A stretch of 64,000 bases of DNA from the NCBI RefSeq assembly GCF_047675955.1, contig NC_132931.1, positions 310,001 through 374,000 on the forward strand. The letters are read 5' to 3'. Origin of the DNA: Chlorocebus sabaeus. Its lineage: Eukaryota > Chordata > Mammalia > Primates > Cercopithecidae. A program made the position numbers and the translations under genes. Positions within the stretch are counted from its first letter, which is position 1, and the number at the start of each line of letters is the position of its first letter. Positions 26,601 through 40,700 of the stretch are shown here, piece after piece. The notes below the pieces were generated by a model. The model was not told the origin of the DNA. It did not search any database and was given only the letters and a program-made list of their open reading frames with translations.

Positions 26601-27438
26601 AACACCAAAAGCAACGGCAGCAAAAGCCAAAATTGACAAATGGGATCTCATCAAACTAAAGAGCTTCTGCACAGCAAAAGAAACTACCATCAGAGTGAAC
26701 AGGCAACCTACAGAATGGGAGAAAATTTTTGCAATCTACTCATCTGACAAAGGGCTAATATCCAGAACCTACAAAGAACTCAAACAAATTTACAAGAAAA
26801 AAACAAACAACCCCATCAAAAAGTGAGCAAAGGATATGAACAGAAATTTCTCAAAAGAGGCCATTCATACAGCCAACAGACACATGAAAAAGTGCTCATC
26901 ATCACTGGCCATCAGAGAAATGCAAATCAAAACCACAATGAGATACCATCTCACACCAGTCAGAATGGCGATCATTCAAAAGTCAGGAAACAACAGGTGC
27001 TGGAGAGGATGTGGAGAAATAGGAACACTTTTACACTGTTGGTGGGATTGTAAACTAGTTCAACCATTATGGAAAACAGTATGGCGATTCCTCAAGGATC
27101 TAGAACTAGATGTACCATATGACCCAGCCATCCCATTACTGGGTATATACCCAAAAGATTATAAATCATGCTGCTATAAAGACACATGCACACGTATGTT
27201 TATTGCAGCACTATTCACAATAGCAAAGACTTGGAATCAACCCAAATGTCCATCAGTGACAGATTGGATTAAGAAAATGTGGCACATATACACCATGGAA
27301 TACTATGCAGCCATAAAAAAGGATGAGCTTGTGTCCTTTGTAGGGACATGGATGCAGCTGGAAACCATCATTCTTAGCAAACTATCACAAGAACAGAAAA
27401 CCAAACACTGCATGTTCTCACTCATAGGTGGGAACTGA
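23611..27438 (+). pseudogene. L1-A ORF2p (endonuclease/reverse transcriptase), broken
   Basis: From ATG 23611 to TGA 27436-27438 is 3828 bp, which equals the usual 1275 codons plus stop. Lesions seen: a 1-bp deletion near 23710 (GTCAGACCC, against GTCAAGAC in L1-C), which causes a stop soon after; one extra A in the A-run at 25184-25191; a TAG at 25768-25770 where L1-C has AAG; and a TGA at 26824-26826 where L1-C has TGG. The first two cancel in frame. Endonuclease (IYAPNTG, MGDFNTPL, LSDHSAI), RT (TRQGCPLSPLLFN, LFADDMIV) and the C-terminal cysteine motif (CWRGCGEIGTLLHCWWDC) are recognisable. The protein cannot be made intact. Confidence 0.94.
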
Positions 27439-27691
27439 ACAATGAGATCACTTGGACTCGGGAAGGGGAACATCACACACCGGGGCCTATCATGGGGAGG
27501 GGGGAGTGGGGAGGGATTGCATTGGGAGTTATACCTGATGTAAATGACGAGTTGATGGGTTCTGACGAGTTGATGGGTGCAGCACAGCAACATGGCACAA
27601 GTATACATATGTAACAAACCTGCATGTTATGCACATGTACCCTAGAACTTAAAGTATAATTAAAAAAAAAAAGAAAAAGAAAAAAGTAAAA

Positions 27692-30600
27692 TAAAACTAG
27701 AAGGAAGCTTTCTGAGAAAGTTCTTTGTGCTGAGTGAATACGTCTCACAGAGTTACATCTTTCTTTTCATGGAGCCGTTTACTAACACTGTATTTGTGGA
27801 ATTTGCAAAGGGATATTTGGGAACACATTGAGGCCTACAGTGAAAAATTAATTATCCTCAGATAAAAACTAGAAAGAACTTTATGAGAAACTGCTTTGTG
27901 ATGTAAGAATTCACCTCATAGAGTTACACTGTTCTTTTCATTGATCTGTTTGATAACACTGTTTTCATGGAATATGCAAGAGAATATTTGGGAGCACATT
28001 GAAGCATATGGAAACAAAGGACATATACTCAGATAAAAACCAAAAACAAGTTTTCTGAGAAACTGCTTTTTGATTTGTGAGTTCATCTCTCAGTATTACA
28101 CATTACCTTTCATGGAGTAGTTTGGTAGCCCTGTTTTTGGTGAATCTCAGAAGGGATATTTTGGATCGCATTGAAGCCTATGGTGTCATAGGAAATATCC
28201 TCAGATAAAAACTAGAAAAAAGCTTTCTGAGAAACTTCTTTGTGATTTTTCAATTCATCTCACAGAGTTATACCTTTCTTTCCATGGAGTGGTTTGGTAA
28301 CACTGTTTACGTGGAAGATGCAAGGGGTATTTGGTTGCGCATTGAGGCCTATGTTGGAAAAGGAAATATCATCAGATGTAAACAAGAAAGAAGATTTCTG
28401 GGAAAGAGCTTTGTGATGTGTGAATTCATCTCACAGAAACTACACTCTTCTTTTCATTGAGCAGTTTGCCAACACTGTTTTCTTGAAATCTGCACTGGGA
28501 TATTTCGGAGTGCATTGTAGCTTATGGTGACAAAGGAAATATCCTCAAATAGTAACAGAAAGAAGCTTTCTTAGAAACTGCTGTGTGATTTGTGAACTGT
28601 TCTCACAGAGTTTCAGGATTCTTTTCATGGATCAGTTTGGTAGCACTGTTTTTGGGGAATCTGAGAAGGTATGTTTTGGATTGCATTGAAGTCTATGGTG
28701 ATAAAATAAATATCCTCAGATAAAAACTAGAAAGATTTCTGAGGAACTTCTTGTGATGTGTGAATTCATCTTACAGAGTTAAACCTTTCTTTTCATGGAG
28801 AGGTTTACTCACACTCTTTTTGTGGAATCTGCAAAGGGATATTTGGGAGTGCATTGTGGCATTTGCTGACAAAGGAAATACCCTCAGATTAAAACTAGAA
28901 AGAGGCTTTCTGAGAAACTACACTGTGATGGGTGAATTAATCTCACAGAGTTATACTGTTCTTTTCATTGAGAAATTTGCTAACACTGTTTTTGTGGATT
29001 CCACAAAGGGATATTTGGGAGTGCATTGAGACCTATAGTAATAAAGGAAATACCCCCAGATAAAAACGAGAAAGAAACATTCTGAGAAACTGCTTTGTGA
29101 CATGAGAATTCATCTCACAATGTTACACCATTCTTTTCAATGAGTAGTTTGCTAACAGTATTTACTTGGAATCTGCACTGGGCTATTTCAGAGCACATTG
29201 AAGCCTATGGTAACAAAGGAAATATCCTCAGATAAAAACTGGAAAGGAGCTTTCTGAGAAACCACTTTCTGATTTGTGAATTCTTCTCACTGAGTTTCAT
29301 GATTCTTTGCATGGATTAGTTTGGTAGCACTGTTTTTGGGGTATCTGAGAAGGGATACTTTGGATCGCATTGAAGTCTATGGTGATAAGGTAATATCCTC
29401 AGACAAAAACTAGAAAGAAACTTTCTGAGAGACTTCTTTGTGATGTGTGAATTCATCTCACAGATTTACCCTGTTCTACCCATTTAGCAGTTTGCTAGCA
29501 CTGTATTCATGTAATCTACAATGGGATATTTCAGAGCGCATTGAAGCTTATGATGACAAAGGAAATGCCCTCATAAAAACTAGAAAGAAGCTTTCTGAGA
29601 AATTTCTTTGTGTTGTGTTAATTCATCTCACATGGATACCAGATTCTTTTCATGTAGCAGATGGCTACACTCTTTTTTTCACTGAGCAGTTGTCTAACTC
29701 TGTTGTTGTGTAATCTGCAATGGGTTATTTCATAGCAGATTGAAGCTTAGGGCGACAACGAAATGTCCAGAGACAAAGGAAAAAGAGGCTTCCTGAGGAA
29801 CTGTTTTTTGATCTGTGAAATCATCTCACAGATTTACAAGATTCTCTTCATGAAGCAGTTTGGTAGCACCTCTTTTGGGGAATCTTAGAAGAGTTATTAT
29901 GGATCACATTGAAGCCTACAGTGACAAAGGAAATATCCTCAGATAAAAACTAGAAAGAAGCTTTCTGAGAAAGTTCTCTGTGATGTGAATTCATCTCACA
30001 GAGTTACACTGTACTTTTCATTCAGTAGTTTGCTAACACTGTTTTGCTAGAAACTGCAAAGGGGTATTTGCAAGCACCTTCAGGCCTAAAGTGAAGAAGG
30101 GAATATCCTCAGATAAAAAATAGAAAGAAGCTTTCTGAGAACGTTCCTTGTGTTGTGTGAATTCATCTAACAGAGCTACATCTTTCTTTCATGAAGCAGT
30201 TTGCTAACACTGTTTTCGTGGAAACTGCAATGGAATATTTGGAAGCACATTGAGGCCTATAGTGAAAATGGAAATATCCTCAGATAAAAACTAGAAAGAA
30301 GCTTTTTGAGAAACTGCTTTGTGATTTGTGATGTGTAAATTCATTTCACAGAATTACACTGTTCTTTTCATTGAGCAGTTTGATAACAGTGTTTTCGTGG
30401 ACTTTGCAATAGGATATATGGGAGTGTATTGAATCCCATGGTGACAAAGGATATATCCTCAGATAAAAACCAAAAAGAAACCTTCTGAGAAACTGCTTTG
30501 TGATGTGTGAATTCATCTCACAGAGTTACACTGTCCTTTTCAATGAGCAGTTTTCTAACACTGTTTTCTTGTTATCGGCAATGGGATGTTTCAGAGAGCA

Positions 30601-33600
30601 TTGAAGCTTATGGTGACAAAGGAAATATCCTCAGAAAAAAACTAGAAAGAAGCTTTCTGAGAAACTGCTTTCTGATTTGTGAATTTATCTCACAAAATTA
30701 CACCTTTCTTTTCTTGGAGGAGTTTGATAGCACTGTTTTTGTGGAATCTGAGGAGGGATATTTTGGATTGCATTTAAGCCTATGGTGACGAAGGAAATAT
30801 CCTCAGATAAATACTAGAAGGAAGCTTTCTAAGAAAATTATTGCTGATATGAGAATTCATCTCACAGAGTTACACTGTTCTTTCATTGTGCAGTTTGCTA
30901 ACTCTGTTTTCTTGGAATCTGCAATGGGATATTTCGGAGTGCATTTTAAGGCTATGGTGACAAATGAAATACTCTCGTATGAAAACTAGAAAGAACATTT
31001 CTGAGAAACCATTTTGTGAAGTGTTAATCTCACAGAGTTACAAGAGTCTTCATGGATAAGTTTGGTAGTATGGTTTTGGGGGAATTTGAGAAGGGATATT
31101 TTGGATCTCATTGAAGCCTATGGTGGCAAAAGAAATATCCACAAATAAAAACCAAAAAGAACTTTCTGAGAAACTGCTTTGTGATGTGTGAATTCATCTC
31201 AAAGAGTTACACTGTTTTTTCCATTGATAAGTTTGCTAACACTGTCTTCTTGGAATCTGCAATGGGATATTTCGGAGTACTTTGAAGCTTGTGGTGACAA
31301 AGGAAATAACCTCATATAAAAACCATAAAGAAGCTTTCAGAGAAACCACTTTGTGATGTGTTAATTCATCTCAAAGAGTTACATGATACTTTTCATGGAG
31401 CAGATTGGTAGCACTGTTTTTGGGGAATCTCAAAAGGGATATTTTGAAGCATATTGAAGTGTATTGTGACAAAGGAAATATCCTCAGATATGAACTAGAA
31501 AGCAGATTTCTGAGAAAGTTTTCTATGATGTGTGAATTCATGTCACATAGCTACACCTTTTTTTCATGGAGCAGTTTGGTAACACTGTTTTTGTGGACAT
31601 TGCAAATGGATATTTGGGAGCACATTGAGGTCTATAGTGAAAAAGGAAATATCCTCAGATAAAACCAGAAAGAAACTTTCTGAGAAAGTCCTTCGGTTTG
31701 TGTGAATTCATCTCAGAGATCTACACCTTTCTTACATGGAGCAGTTTGCTAACACTGTGTTAGCGGAAACTGCAAAGGGATATTTGGAAGTACATTAAGG
31801 CCTATAGTGAAAAACGAAATATCCCCAGATAAAAACTAGAAAGAAGCTTTCTGAGAAACTGCTTTGTGATGTGTCAATTCATCTCACAGAGTTACACCAT
31901 AGTTTTCATTGATCAGTTTGATAACACTGTTTTTGTTGAATCTGCAATAGGATATTTGAGAGTGTATTGAAGCTTATGGTTAAAAATGATATATCCTCAG
32001 ATAAAAACCAAAAAGATATCTTCTGAGAAACTGTTTTCTGATGTGTGAATTCATCTCACTCAGTTAGACTGTTCTTTTCATTGAGCAGTTTGCTAACACT
32101 GTTTTCTTGGAATCTGCAATGTGATACTTCAGAGCGCAATTTTAGCTTATGGTGACAAAGGAAATACTCTCATATAAAAACTAGAAAGAAGCTTTCTGAG
32201 AAACCATTTTGTGAGGAGTTAATTCATTCCACAGTGTTACACTATTCTTTTCATGGATCAGTTTTGTGGCACTGTTTTTGGGGAATCTGAGAAGGGATAT
32301 TTTGGATTGTATTGAAGCCTATGATCACAAATGAAATATCCTCAAATAAAAACCAAAAAAAAACTTTCTGAGAAACTGCTTTGTGATGTGTGAATTCATC
32401 TCACAGAGTTACAGTCTACTTTTCATTGAGCAGTGTGCTAACATTTTTTTCTTGGAATCTGCAATGGGATATTTCAGAGTGCATTGAAGCTTATGACAAA
32501 ATAGAAAATGCCCTTATTAAAAACAAAAAAGAAACTTTCTGAGAAACCATTTTGTGATGTGATAATTCATCTCACAGAGTTACATGACACTTCTCATGGA
32601 GCAGTTTGGTAGCACTGTTTTTGGGGAATCTCAGAATTGATATTTTTGAACGCATTGAAGCCTGTGAGATATACAAAGGATATATCCTCAGATAAAAACT
32701 TTGAAGCAGCTTTCTGAGAAAGAACTTTGTGATGTGTGAATTTATCTCACAGAGTTATACCTTTCTTTTCATGGAGCAGTTTATTAACACTGTTTTCTTG
32801 CAAACGGCAAACCGATATTTCCAAGTGCCTTCAGGCCTGTGGTGAAAAAGTAAATATCCTCAGATAAATACTAGAAAGAAGATTTCTGAGAAAGTTCTTT
32901 GTGTTGTGTCAATTCATCTCACAGAATTACACCTTTCTTTCATGGAGCAGTTTGCTAGCACTGTTTTCATGGAATCTTCAAAGGGATATTTGGAAGCACG
33001 TTGTTTCTTTTAGTGAAAAAGGAAATATCCTAAGATAAAAACTAGAACAAAGCTTTCTGAAAAACACCATTCTTTTCATTGAGCAGTTTGATAACACTGT
33101 TTTCGTGGCATCTGCAATATTATATTTGGGAGCGTATTGAAGCCGATGGTGACAAAGGATATATCCTCAGATAAAAACCAAAAAGAAGCCTTGTGAGAAA
33201 CTCCTTTGTGATGCATGAATTCACTTCAGAGTTGCACTCTTCTTTTCATTGTCCAGTTTGTTAACACTGTTTTCTTGGAATCCGCAATGAGATGTTTCAA
33301 AACTCATTGAAGCTTATATTGACAAAGGAAATATCCTGGGACAAAAAGTATAAAGAAGCTTTCTGAGAAACTGCTTTCTGATTTCTAAATTCATCTCACA
33401 GAGTTACACCTTTGTTTTCATGGAGCAGTTTTTTAGCACTGTTTTTGGGGAATTTCAGAAGGGATATTTTGAATCACATTGCAGCCAACGGTGACAAAGG
33501 AAAAGTCCTAAAATAAAAAATAGATGGAATCTTTCTAAGAAAATTATTTGTAATGTGTGAATTCATCTCACAGAGTTACAGTGTTCTTTGCATTGAGCAG

Positions 33601-36600
33601 CTTGATTATATTGCTTTCTTGGAATCCACAATAGGATATTTCAGAGCGCCTTTTAAGCTTATGTTGACAAAGGAAATACCCTCATATAAAAACTAGAAAG
33701 AATCTTTCTCAGAAATCATTTTGTGATGTGTTAACTCATCTCACAGAGTTACACCAATCTTTTCATGGATCAGTTTGGTAGGACTGTTTTTGGGGAATCT
33801 GAGAAGGGATATTGTGGATCACACTGAAGCCTATGGTGACAAAAGAATTATCCTAAAATATAAAGCAAAAAGAACATTCTGAGAAACTGATTTGTGATGT
33901 GCGAATTCATCTCACACAGTTACACTGTTTTTTTCATTGAGCATTTTGCTAATACTGTTTTCTTGGAATCTGTAATGGGGTATTTCAGAGTGCATTGAAG
34001 CTTTTGATGACAAAGGAAATACCCTGATATAAAAACTAGTAAGAAGATTTCTGAGAATCTGCTTTCTGATATGATAATTCATCTCACAGTGAAACAACTT
34101 CCTGTCATGGAGCAGTTTGATAACACTGTTTTCTTGGAATCTGCAAAGGGATATTTTGGGAGTGCATTGAGGGCTATTGTGAAATAGGAAATATCCTCAG
34201 ATAAAAATTGGAAAGAGGCTTTCTGAGAAAATGCGTTCTGATGTGTGAATTCATCTTGCAGAGTTACACCATTCTTTTCATTGAGCAGTTTGATAACACT
34301 GTTTAGTGGAATCTGCAATAGGATATTTTGGAGCACATTGAAGCCTGTGGTAACAAATAAATATCCTCAGATAAAAACCAAAAAGAAACTTTCTGTGAAA
34401 CTGCTTTGTGATATGTGAATTCATCTCACAGAGTTGCACTGTTCTTTTCATTGAGAAGTTTGCTAACACTTTTTTCGTGGAATCCGCAATGGGATATTTT
34501 GGAGAGAATTGAAGCTTATGATGACAACAGAAATATCCTCAGACAAAAACTAGAAAGAAGCTTTGTGGGCAACTGCTATATGATTTCTGAATGCATCTTA
34601 CACAGTTACACTGAGCAGTTTGGTAACACTGTTTTTGAGGAAGCTGAGAAGGGAAATTTTGAATTGTGTTTTAGCCCATGGTGACAAAGGAAATATCCTC
34701 AGATAAAAACTAGAAAGTAGGTTTCTGAGAAAGTTCTTTGGAATGGTTGAATTCATCTCACAGAGCTACAACTTGCTTTTCATGGAGCTGTTTTCTAACA
34801 CTGTTTTCATGGAATCTGCAAAAGATTATTTGGTAGCACATGGAGGCTTAGGGTGAAAAAGGGAATATACTCAGATAAAAAGTAGAAAGAAGCTTTCTGA
34901 GAAACTTCTTTGTGATGTGTGAATTCATCTCACAGACTTACACTGTTCTTTTCATTGAGCAGTTTGCTAACACCATTTTTGTGGAATCAGCAAAGGGATA
35001 TTTGGGAGGGCATTGAGGCCTATAGTGAAAAAGGAAATATCCTCAGATAAAAACTAGAAAGAGGCTTTCAGAGAAGCTGTTTAGTGATGTGTGATTTGAT
35101 CTCACAGAGTTACACCGTTCTTTTCACTGAGCTATTAGATAACACTGTTTTCATGGAATCTGCAATTGGATTTTTGGGTGCAAATTGAAACCGATGGTGA
35201 CAAAGGAAATATCCTCAGAGAAAAACCAAAAAGAAGCTTTCTGAGAAATTGCTTTGTGATGTGTGAATTCATCTCACAGAATGACAATGTTATTTCCATT
35301 GAGCAGTCAGCTAACACTGTTTTCTTGGAACCTGCAATGGGATATTTTAGATCGAATTGAAGCTTATGGTGACATAGGAAATATCCTCAGGTTTAAACTA
35401 GAAAGAACCTTTCTGAGAAACTGCTTTGTGATGTATGACTTCATCTCACAGAGTTTCACCTATCTTTTCATGGAGAAGTTTGCTGACACTGTTTTCATGG
35501 AATCTGCAATGTTGTATTCCGGAGTGCATTGAGGCCTACAGTGAAAAAGGAAATATCTTCATATAAAAACTAGAAAGAAGCTTTCTGAGGAACTGCTTTG
35601 TAATATGTTAATTCATCTCAAACAGTTACATGATTCTTTTCATGGATCAGTTTGGTAACACTGTCTTGGTAGTGTCTTAGAAGGAATATTTGGGAGTGCA
35701 CGGATGCCGATTGTGGAAAAATAACTATCCTGAGAAAAAAAACTAGAAATAAGTCTTCTGAGAAATTTCTTTGTGATGGGTGAATTCATCACACCGAGTA
35801 ACACGTTTGTTTTCTTTGAGCAGTTTTGTAGCACTGTTTTTGTGGAATCTGCAAGGAGATATTCAGGAGCACCCAGAGGCCTATGGTGAAAACAGAAAAA
35901 CTTCAGATAAAAACTGGAGAGAAGATTTTAGTGAAACAGTTTTGTGATGTGTGTATTCATCTCATAGATTTTGAAGTATTTGTTGACTTAGCAGTTCAGC
36001 ATCACTGTTTTTGTGTTATCTGAGAGGAGATATTCGGGAGCACTTTGAAGCCTATGGTGAAAAAGGAAATATCCTCAGATTTAAACCAGAAAGAGGCTTT
36101 CTGAGAAACTGCTTTGTGATGGGGGAATTTGTCTCACAGAGTTACACCTTTCCTTTCATTGAGCAGTTTGGTAAAACTGTTTTTGTGGAATCTGCAAAGG
36201 GATATTCGGGAGCCCATAGAGTCCAATGGCAAAAAGGAAATATCTTCAGGTAAAAACTAGAGTGAAGCTTTCTCAGAAATTCCTTTGTGATGTGTGCATT
36301 CAACTCACAGAGTTACACTGTTCTTTTGATTGACCAGTTTGTTAACACTGTTTTATTGGAATCTGCAATGGGATATTTTGCAGTGCATTGAAGCTTATGG
36401 TGACAAAGGAAATATGCTCTGAAAAAAACTAAAAAGAATCTTTCTAAGAAATTGCTTTGTGATGAGTGAATTCATCCAACAGATTTCCACATTTCTTTTC
36501 ATGGAGTAGTACGGTAGCACTGTTTTTGGTTAATGCCAGAAGGGATATTTTGAATCACATTGAAGCCTAGTGTGAGAAAGGTATTATCCTCAGATAAAAA

Positions 36601-37525
36601 CTAGAAAGAAGTTTCTGAGAAACTTCCTTGTGATGCATGAATTTATTTCACAAAGTTACATGATTTTTTGCATGGAAGACTTTGCTAACACCATTTTCGT
36701 GTAACTGCAAAAGGCCTAAATGCATTGAAGCCTATTATGAAAAATAAAATATCCTCATTAAAAACTAGAAAGAAGCTTTCTGAGAAACATCTTTGTGATA
36801 CGTGAATTCATCTCACAGAGTTACACCATTCTTTTCATAAACAGTTTTGTAGCATTGTTTTTGGGGAGTCTGAGAAGGGATATTTTGGGTTGCATTGAAG
36901 TCTTTGGTGACAAAGGAAATAACCTCAGTTCAAAACTACAAAGAAGCTCTCTGAGAAACTTCTTTGTGATGTGTGAATTCATCTCACAGAGTTACACTCT
37001 TCCTTTCTTGAGACAGTTTGCTAACCCACAGTTTTCATGGAATTTGCAATAGGCTATTTGGGAGCACATTGAAGACTATGGTGACAAAGGAAATATCCTC
37101 AGATAAAAAGCAAAAAGAAACCTTCTGAGAAACTGCTTTGTGATGTGTTAATTCATCTCACAGATTTACATCATTGTTCTCATGGAGCAGTTTGCTAACA
37201 CTGTTTTCATGAAATCTGCAAAGGGATATTCAGGAACGCATTGAGTCCTCTGGTGATAAAGGAAATATCCTCAGACAAAAACTAAAAAGAAGCTTTCTGA
37301 GAAACTACTTTGTGTTCTGTGTATTCATCTCATAGAGTTATACAATTCTTTTCATGGAGCAGTTTGGTAGCACTGTTTTTGGGGAATCTGAGAGGGGATA
37401 TTTTGGATCGCATTGAAGTCTATGGTGACAAAGGAAATATCTTCAGATAAAAGTTATAAAGAAGATTTCTGAGAAACTCCTTTGTGATTTTTGAACTGAT
37501 GTCCCAGAGTTATACCTTTCTTTTC
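27692..37525 (+). repeat. Alpha satellite array, forward orientation, distal block
   Basis: A continuation of the same array after L1-A, about 57 monomers. Monomer types alternate loosely as in the proximal block. Irregular units include a monomer lacking about 40 bp at 33057-33066 (CTTTCTGAAAAACACCATTC), one lacking about 11 bp near 34610, and an extra partial monomer near 29655-29685. The array stops inside a monomer at 37525 (GTTATACCTTTCTTTTC), where the T-run of L1-B begins. No satellite is seen beyond L1-B. Confidence 0.96.
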
Positions 37526-37753
37526 TTTTTTTTTTTTAATTTATTTATTATTATACTTTAAGTTGTACGGTACATGTGCATAACGTGCAGGTTTGTTACA
37601 TATGTATACTTGTGCCATGTTGCTGTGCTGCACCCATCAACTCGTCATTTACATCAGGTATAACTCCCAATGCAAACCCTCCCCACTTCCCCCTCCCCAT
37701 GATAGGCCCCGGTGTGTGATGTTCCCCTTCCCGAGTCCAAGTGATCTCATTGT

Positions 37754-40700
37754 TCAGTTCCCACCTATGAGTGAGAACATGCGGTGTTTGGTTTTCTGTT
37801 CTTGTGATAGTTTGCTAAGAATGATGGTTTCCAGCTGCATCCATGTCCCTACAAAGGACACAAACTCATCCTTTTTTATGGCTGCATAGTATTCCATGGT
37901 GTATATGTGCCACATTTTCCTAATCCAGTCTGTCACTGATGGACATTTGGGTTGATTCCAAGTATTTGCTATTGTGAATAGTGCTGCAATAAACATATGT
38001 GTGCATGTGTCTTTATAGCAGCATAATTTATAATCCTTTGGGTATATACCCAGTAATGGGATGGCTGGGTCATATGGTACATCTAGTTCTAGATCCTTGA
38101 GGAATCGCCATACTGTTTTCCATAATGGTTGAACTAGTTTACAATCCCACCAACAGTGTAAAAGTGTTCCTATTTCTCCACATCCTCTCCAGCACCTGTT
38201 GTTTTCTGACTTTTTAATGATCGCCATTCTGACTGGTGTCAGATGGTATCTCATTGTGGTTTTGATTTGCATTTCTCTGATGGCCAGTGATGATGAGCAT
38301 TTTTTTATGTGTCTGTTGGCTGTATGAATGTCTTCTTTTGAGAAATGTCTGTTCATATCCTTTGCCCACTTTATGATGGGGTTGTTTGTTTTTTTCTTGT
38401 AAATTTGCTTGAGTTCTTTGTAGGTTCTAGATATTAGCCCTTTGTCAGATGAGTAGATTGCAAAAATTTTCTCCCATTCTGTAGGTTGCCTGTTCACTCT
38501 AATCGTAGTTTCTTTTGCTGTGCAGAAGCTCTTTAGTTTAATGAGATCCCATTTGTCAATTATCGCTTTTGCTGCTATTGCTTTTGGTGTTTTAGACATG
38601 AAGTCTTTGCCCATGCCTATGTCCTGAATGGTACTACCTAGGTTTTCCTCTAGGATTTTTATGGTATTAGGTCTAACATTTAAGTCTCTAATCCATCTTG
38701 AATTAATTTTCGTATAAGAAGTAAGGAAAGGATCCAGTTTCAGCTTTCTACTTATGGCTAGCCAATTTTCCCAGCACCATTTATTAAATAGGGAATCCTT
38801 TCCCCATTTCTTGTTTCTCTCAGGTTTGTCAAAGATCAGATGGCTGTTGATGGGTGGTATTATTTCTGAGGCCTCTGTTCTGTTCCATTGGTCTATATCT
38901 CTGTTTTGGTACCAGTACCATGCTGTTTTGGTTACTGTAGCCTTGTAGTATAGTTTGAAGTCAGGTAGCGTGATGCCTCCAGCTTTGTTCTTTTGACTTA
39001 GGATTGTCTTGGAGATGCGGGCTCTTTTTTGGTTCCATATGAACTTTAAAGCAGTTTTTTCCAATTCTGTGAAGAAACTCGTTGGTAGCTTGATGGGGAT
39101 GGCATTGAATCTATAAATTACCTTGGGCAGTATGGCCATTTTCACGATATTGATTCTTCCTATCCATGAGCATGGTATGTTCTTCCATTTGTTAGTGTCC
39201 TCTTTTATGTCACTGAGCAGTGGTTTGTAGTTCTCCTTGAAGAGGTCCTTTACATCCCCTGTAAGTTGGATTCCTAGGTATTTTATTCTCTTTGAAGCAA
39301 TTGTGAATGGAAGTTCATTCCTGATTTGGCTCTCTGTTTGTCTGTTACTGGTGTATAAGAATGCTTGTGATTTTTGCACATTAATTTTGTATCCTGAGAC
39401 TTTGCTGAAGTTGCTTATCAGCTTAAGGAGATTTTGGGCTGAGACAACGGGGTTTTCTAAATATACAATCATGTCATCTGCAAAGAGGGACAGTTTGACT
39501 TCTTCTTTTCCTAACTGAATCCCCTTGATTTCTTTCTCTTGCCTGATTGCCCTAGCCAGAACTTCCAACACTATGTTGAATAGGAGTGGTGAGAGAGGGC
39601 ATCCCTGTCTTGTGCCAGTTTTCAAAGGGAATTTTTCCAGTTTTTGCCCATTCAGTATGATATTGGCTGTGGGTTTGTCATAAATAGCTCTTATTATTTT
39701 GAGGTACGTTCCATCAATACCGAATTTATTGAGCGCTTTTAGCATGAAGGGCTGTTGAATTTTGTCAAAAGCCTTTTCTGCATCTATTGAGATAATCATG
39801 TGGTTCTTGTCTTTGGTTCTGTTCATATGCTGGATTATGTTTTTTGATTTGCGAATGTTGAACCAGCCTTGCATCCCAGGGAAGAAACCCACTTGATCAT
39901 GGTAGATAAGCTTTTTGATGTGTTGCTGAATCCAGTTTGCCTGTATTTTATTGAGGATTTTTGCATCGATGTTCATCAGGGATATTGGTCTAAAATTCTC
40001 TTTTTTTGTTGTGTCTCTGCCAGGCTTTGGTATCAGGATGATGTTGGCCTCATAAAATGAGTTAGGGAGGATTCCCTCTTTTTCTATTGATTGGAATAGT
40101 TTCCGAAGGAATGGTACCAACTCCTCCTTGTACCTCTGGTAGAATTCAGCTGTGAATCCATCTGGTCCTGGACTTTTTTTGGTTGGTAGGCTATTAATTA
40201 TTGCCTCAATTTCAGAGCCTGCTATTGGTCTATTCAGGGATTCAACTTCTTCCTGGTTTAGTCTTGGAAGAGTGTAAGTGTCCAGGAAATTATCCATTTC
40301 TTCTAGATTTTCCAGTTTATTTGCATAGAGGTGTTTATAGTATTCTCTGATGGTAGTTTGTATTTCTGTGGGGTCGGTGGTGATATCCCCTTTATCATTT
40401 TTAATTGCGTCGATTTGATTCTTCTCTCTTTTCTTCTTTATTAGTCTTGCTAGTGGTCTGTCAATTTTGTTGATCTTTTCAAAAAACCAACTCCTGGATT
40501 CATTGATTTTTTGGAGGGTTTTTTGTGTCTCTATCTCCTTCAGTTCTGCTCTGATCTTAGTTATTTCTTGCCTTCTGCTAGCTTTCGAATGTGTTTGCTC
40601 TTGCTTCTCTAGTTCTTTTAATTGTGATGTTAGAGTGTCAATTTTAGATCTTTCCTGCTTTCTCTTGTGGGCATTTAGTGCTATAAATTTCCCTCTACAC

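Larger units (their letters stand above)
21519..27691 (+). mobile_element. L1-A: near-full-length L1PA-type LINE, inactive
   Basis: A 6.2-kb LINE-1 inserted in the satellite. The TSD is TAAAACTAGAA at 21508-21518 and 27692-27702, and the monomer phase resumes correctly after it, so this was a clean target-primed insertion. The 5' end begins at ATGGCCGAATAGG and lacks about the first 18 bases of L1-C. It has a 5'UTR, ORF1, ORF2, a 3'UTR with a G-rich tract near 27493-27514, and an interrupted A-rich tail. Both ORFs are broken. Several lesions are C-to-T or G-to-A changes at former CpG sites, so this is probably the oldest of the three L1s. Confidence 0.96.

Noticed and set aside
1..37525. Possible CENP-B boxes at TTTTCGTGGAATCTGC
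   Set aside because: This recurring sequence keeps the TTCG and the central A but lacks the CGGG half and is at the wrong place in the monomer; the proper box position is A-type.
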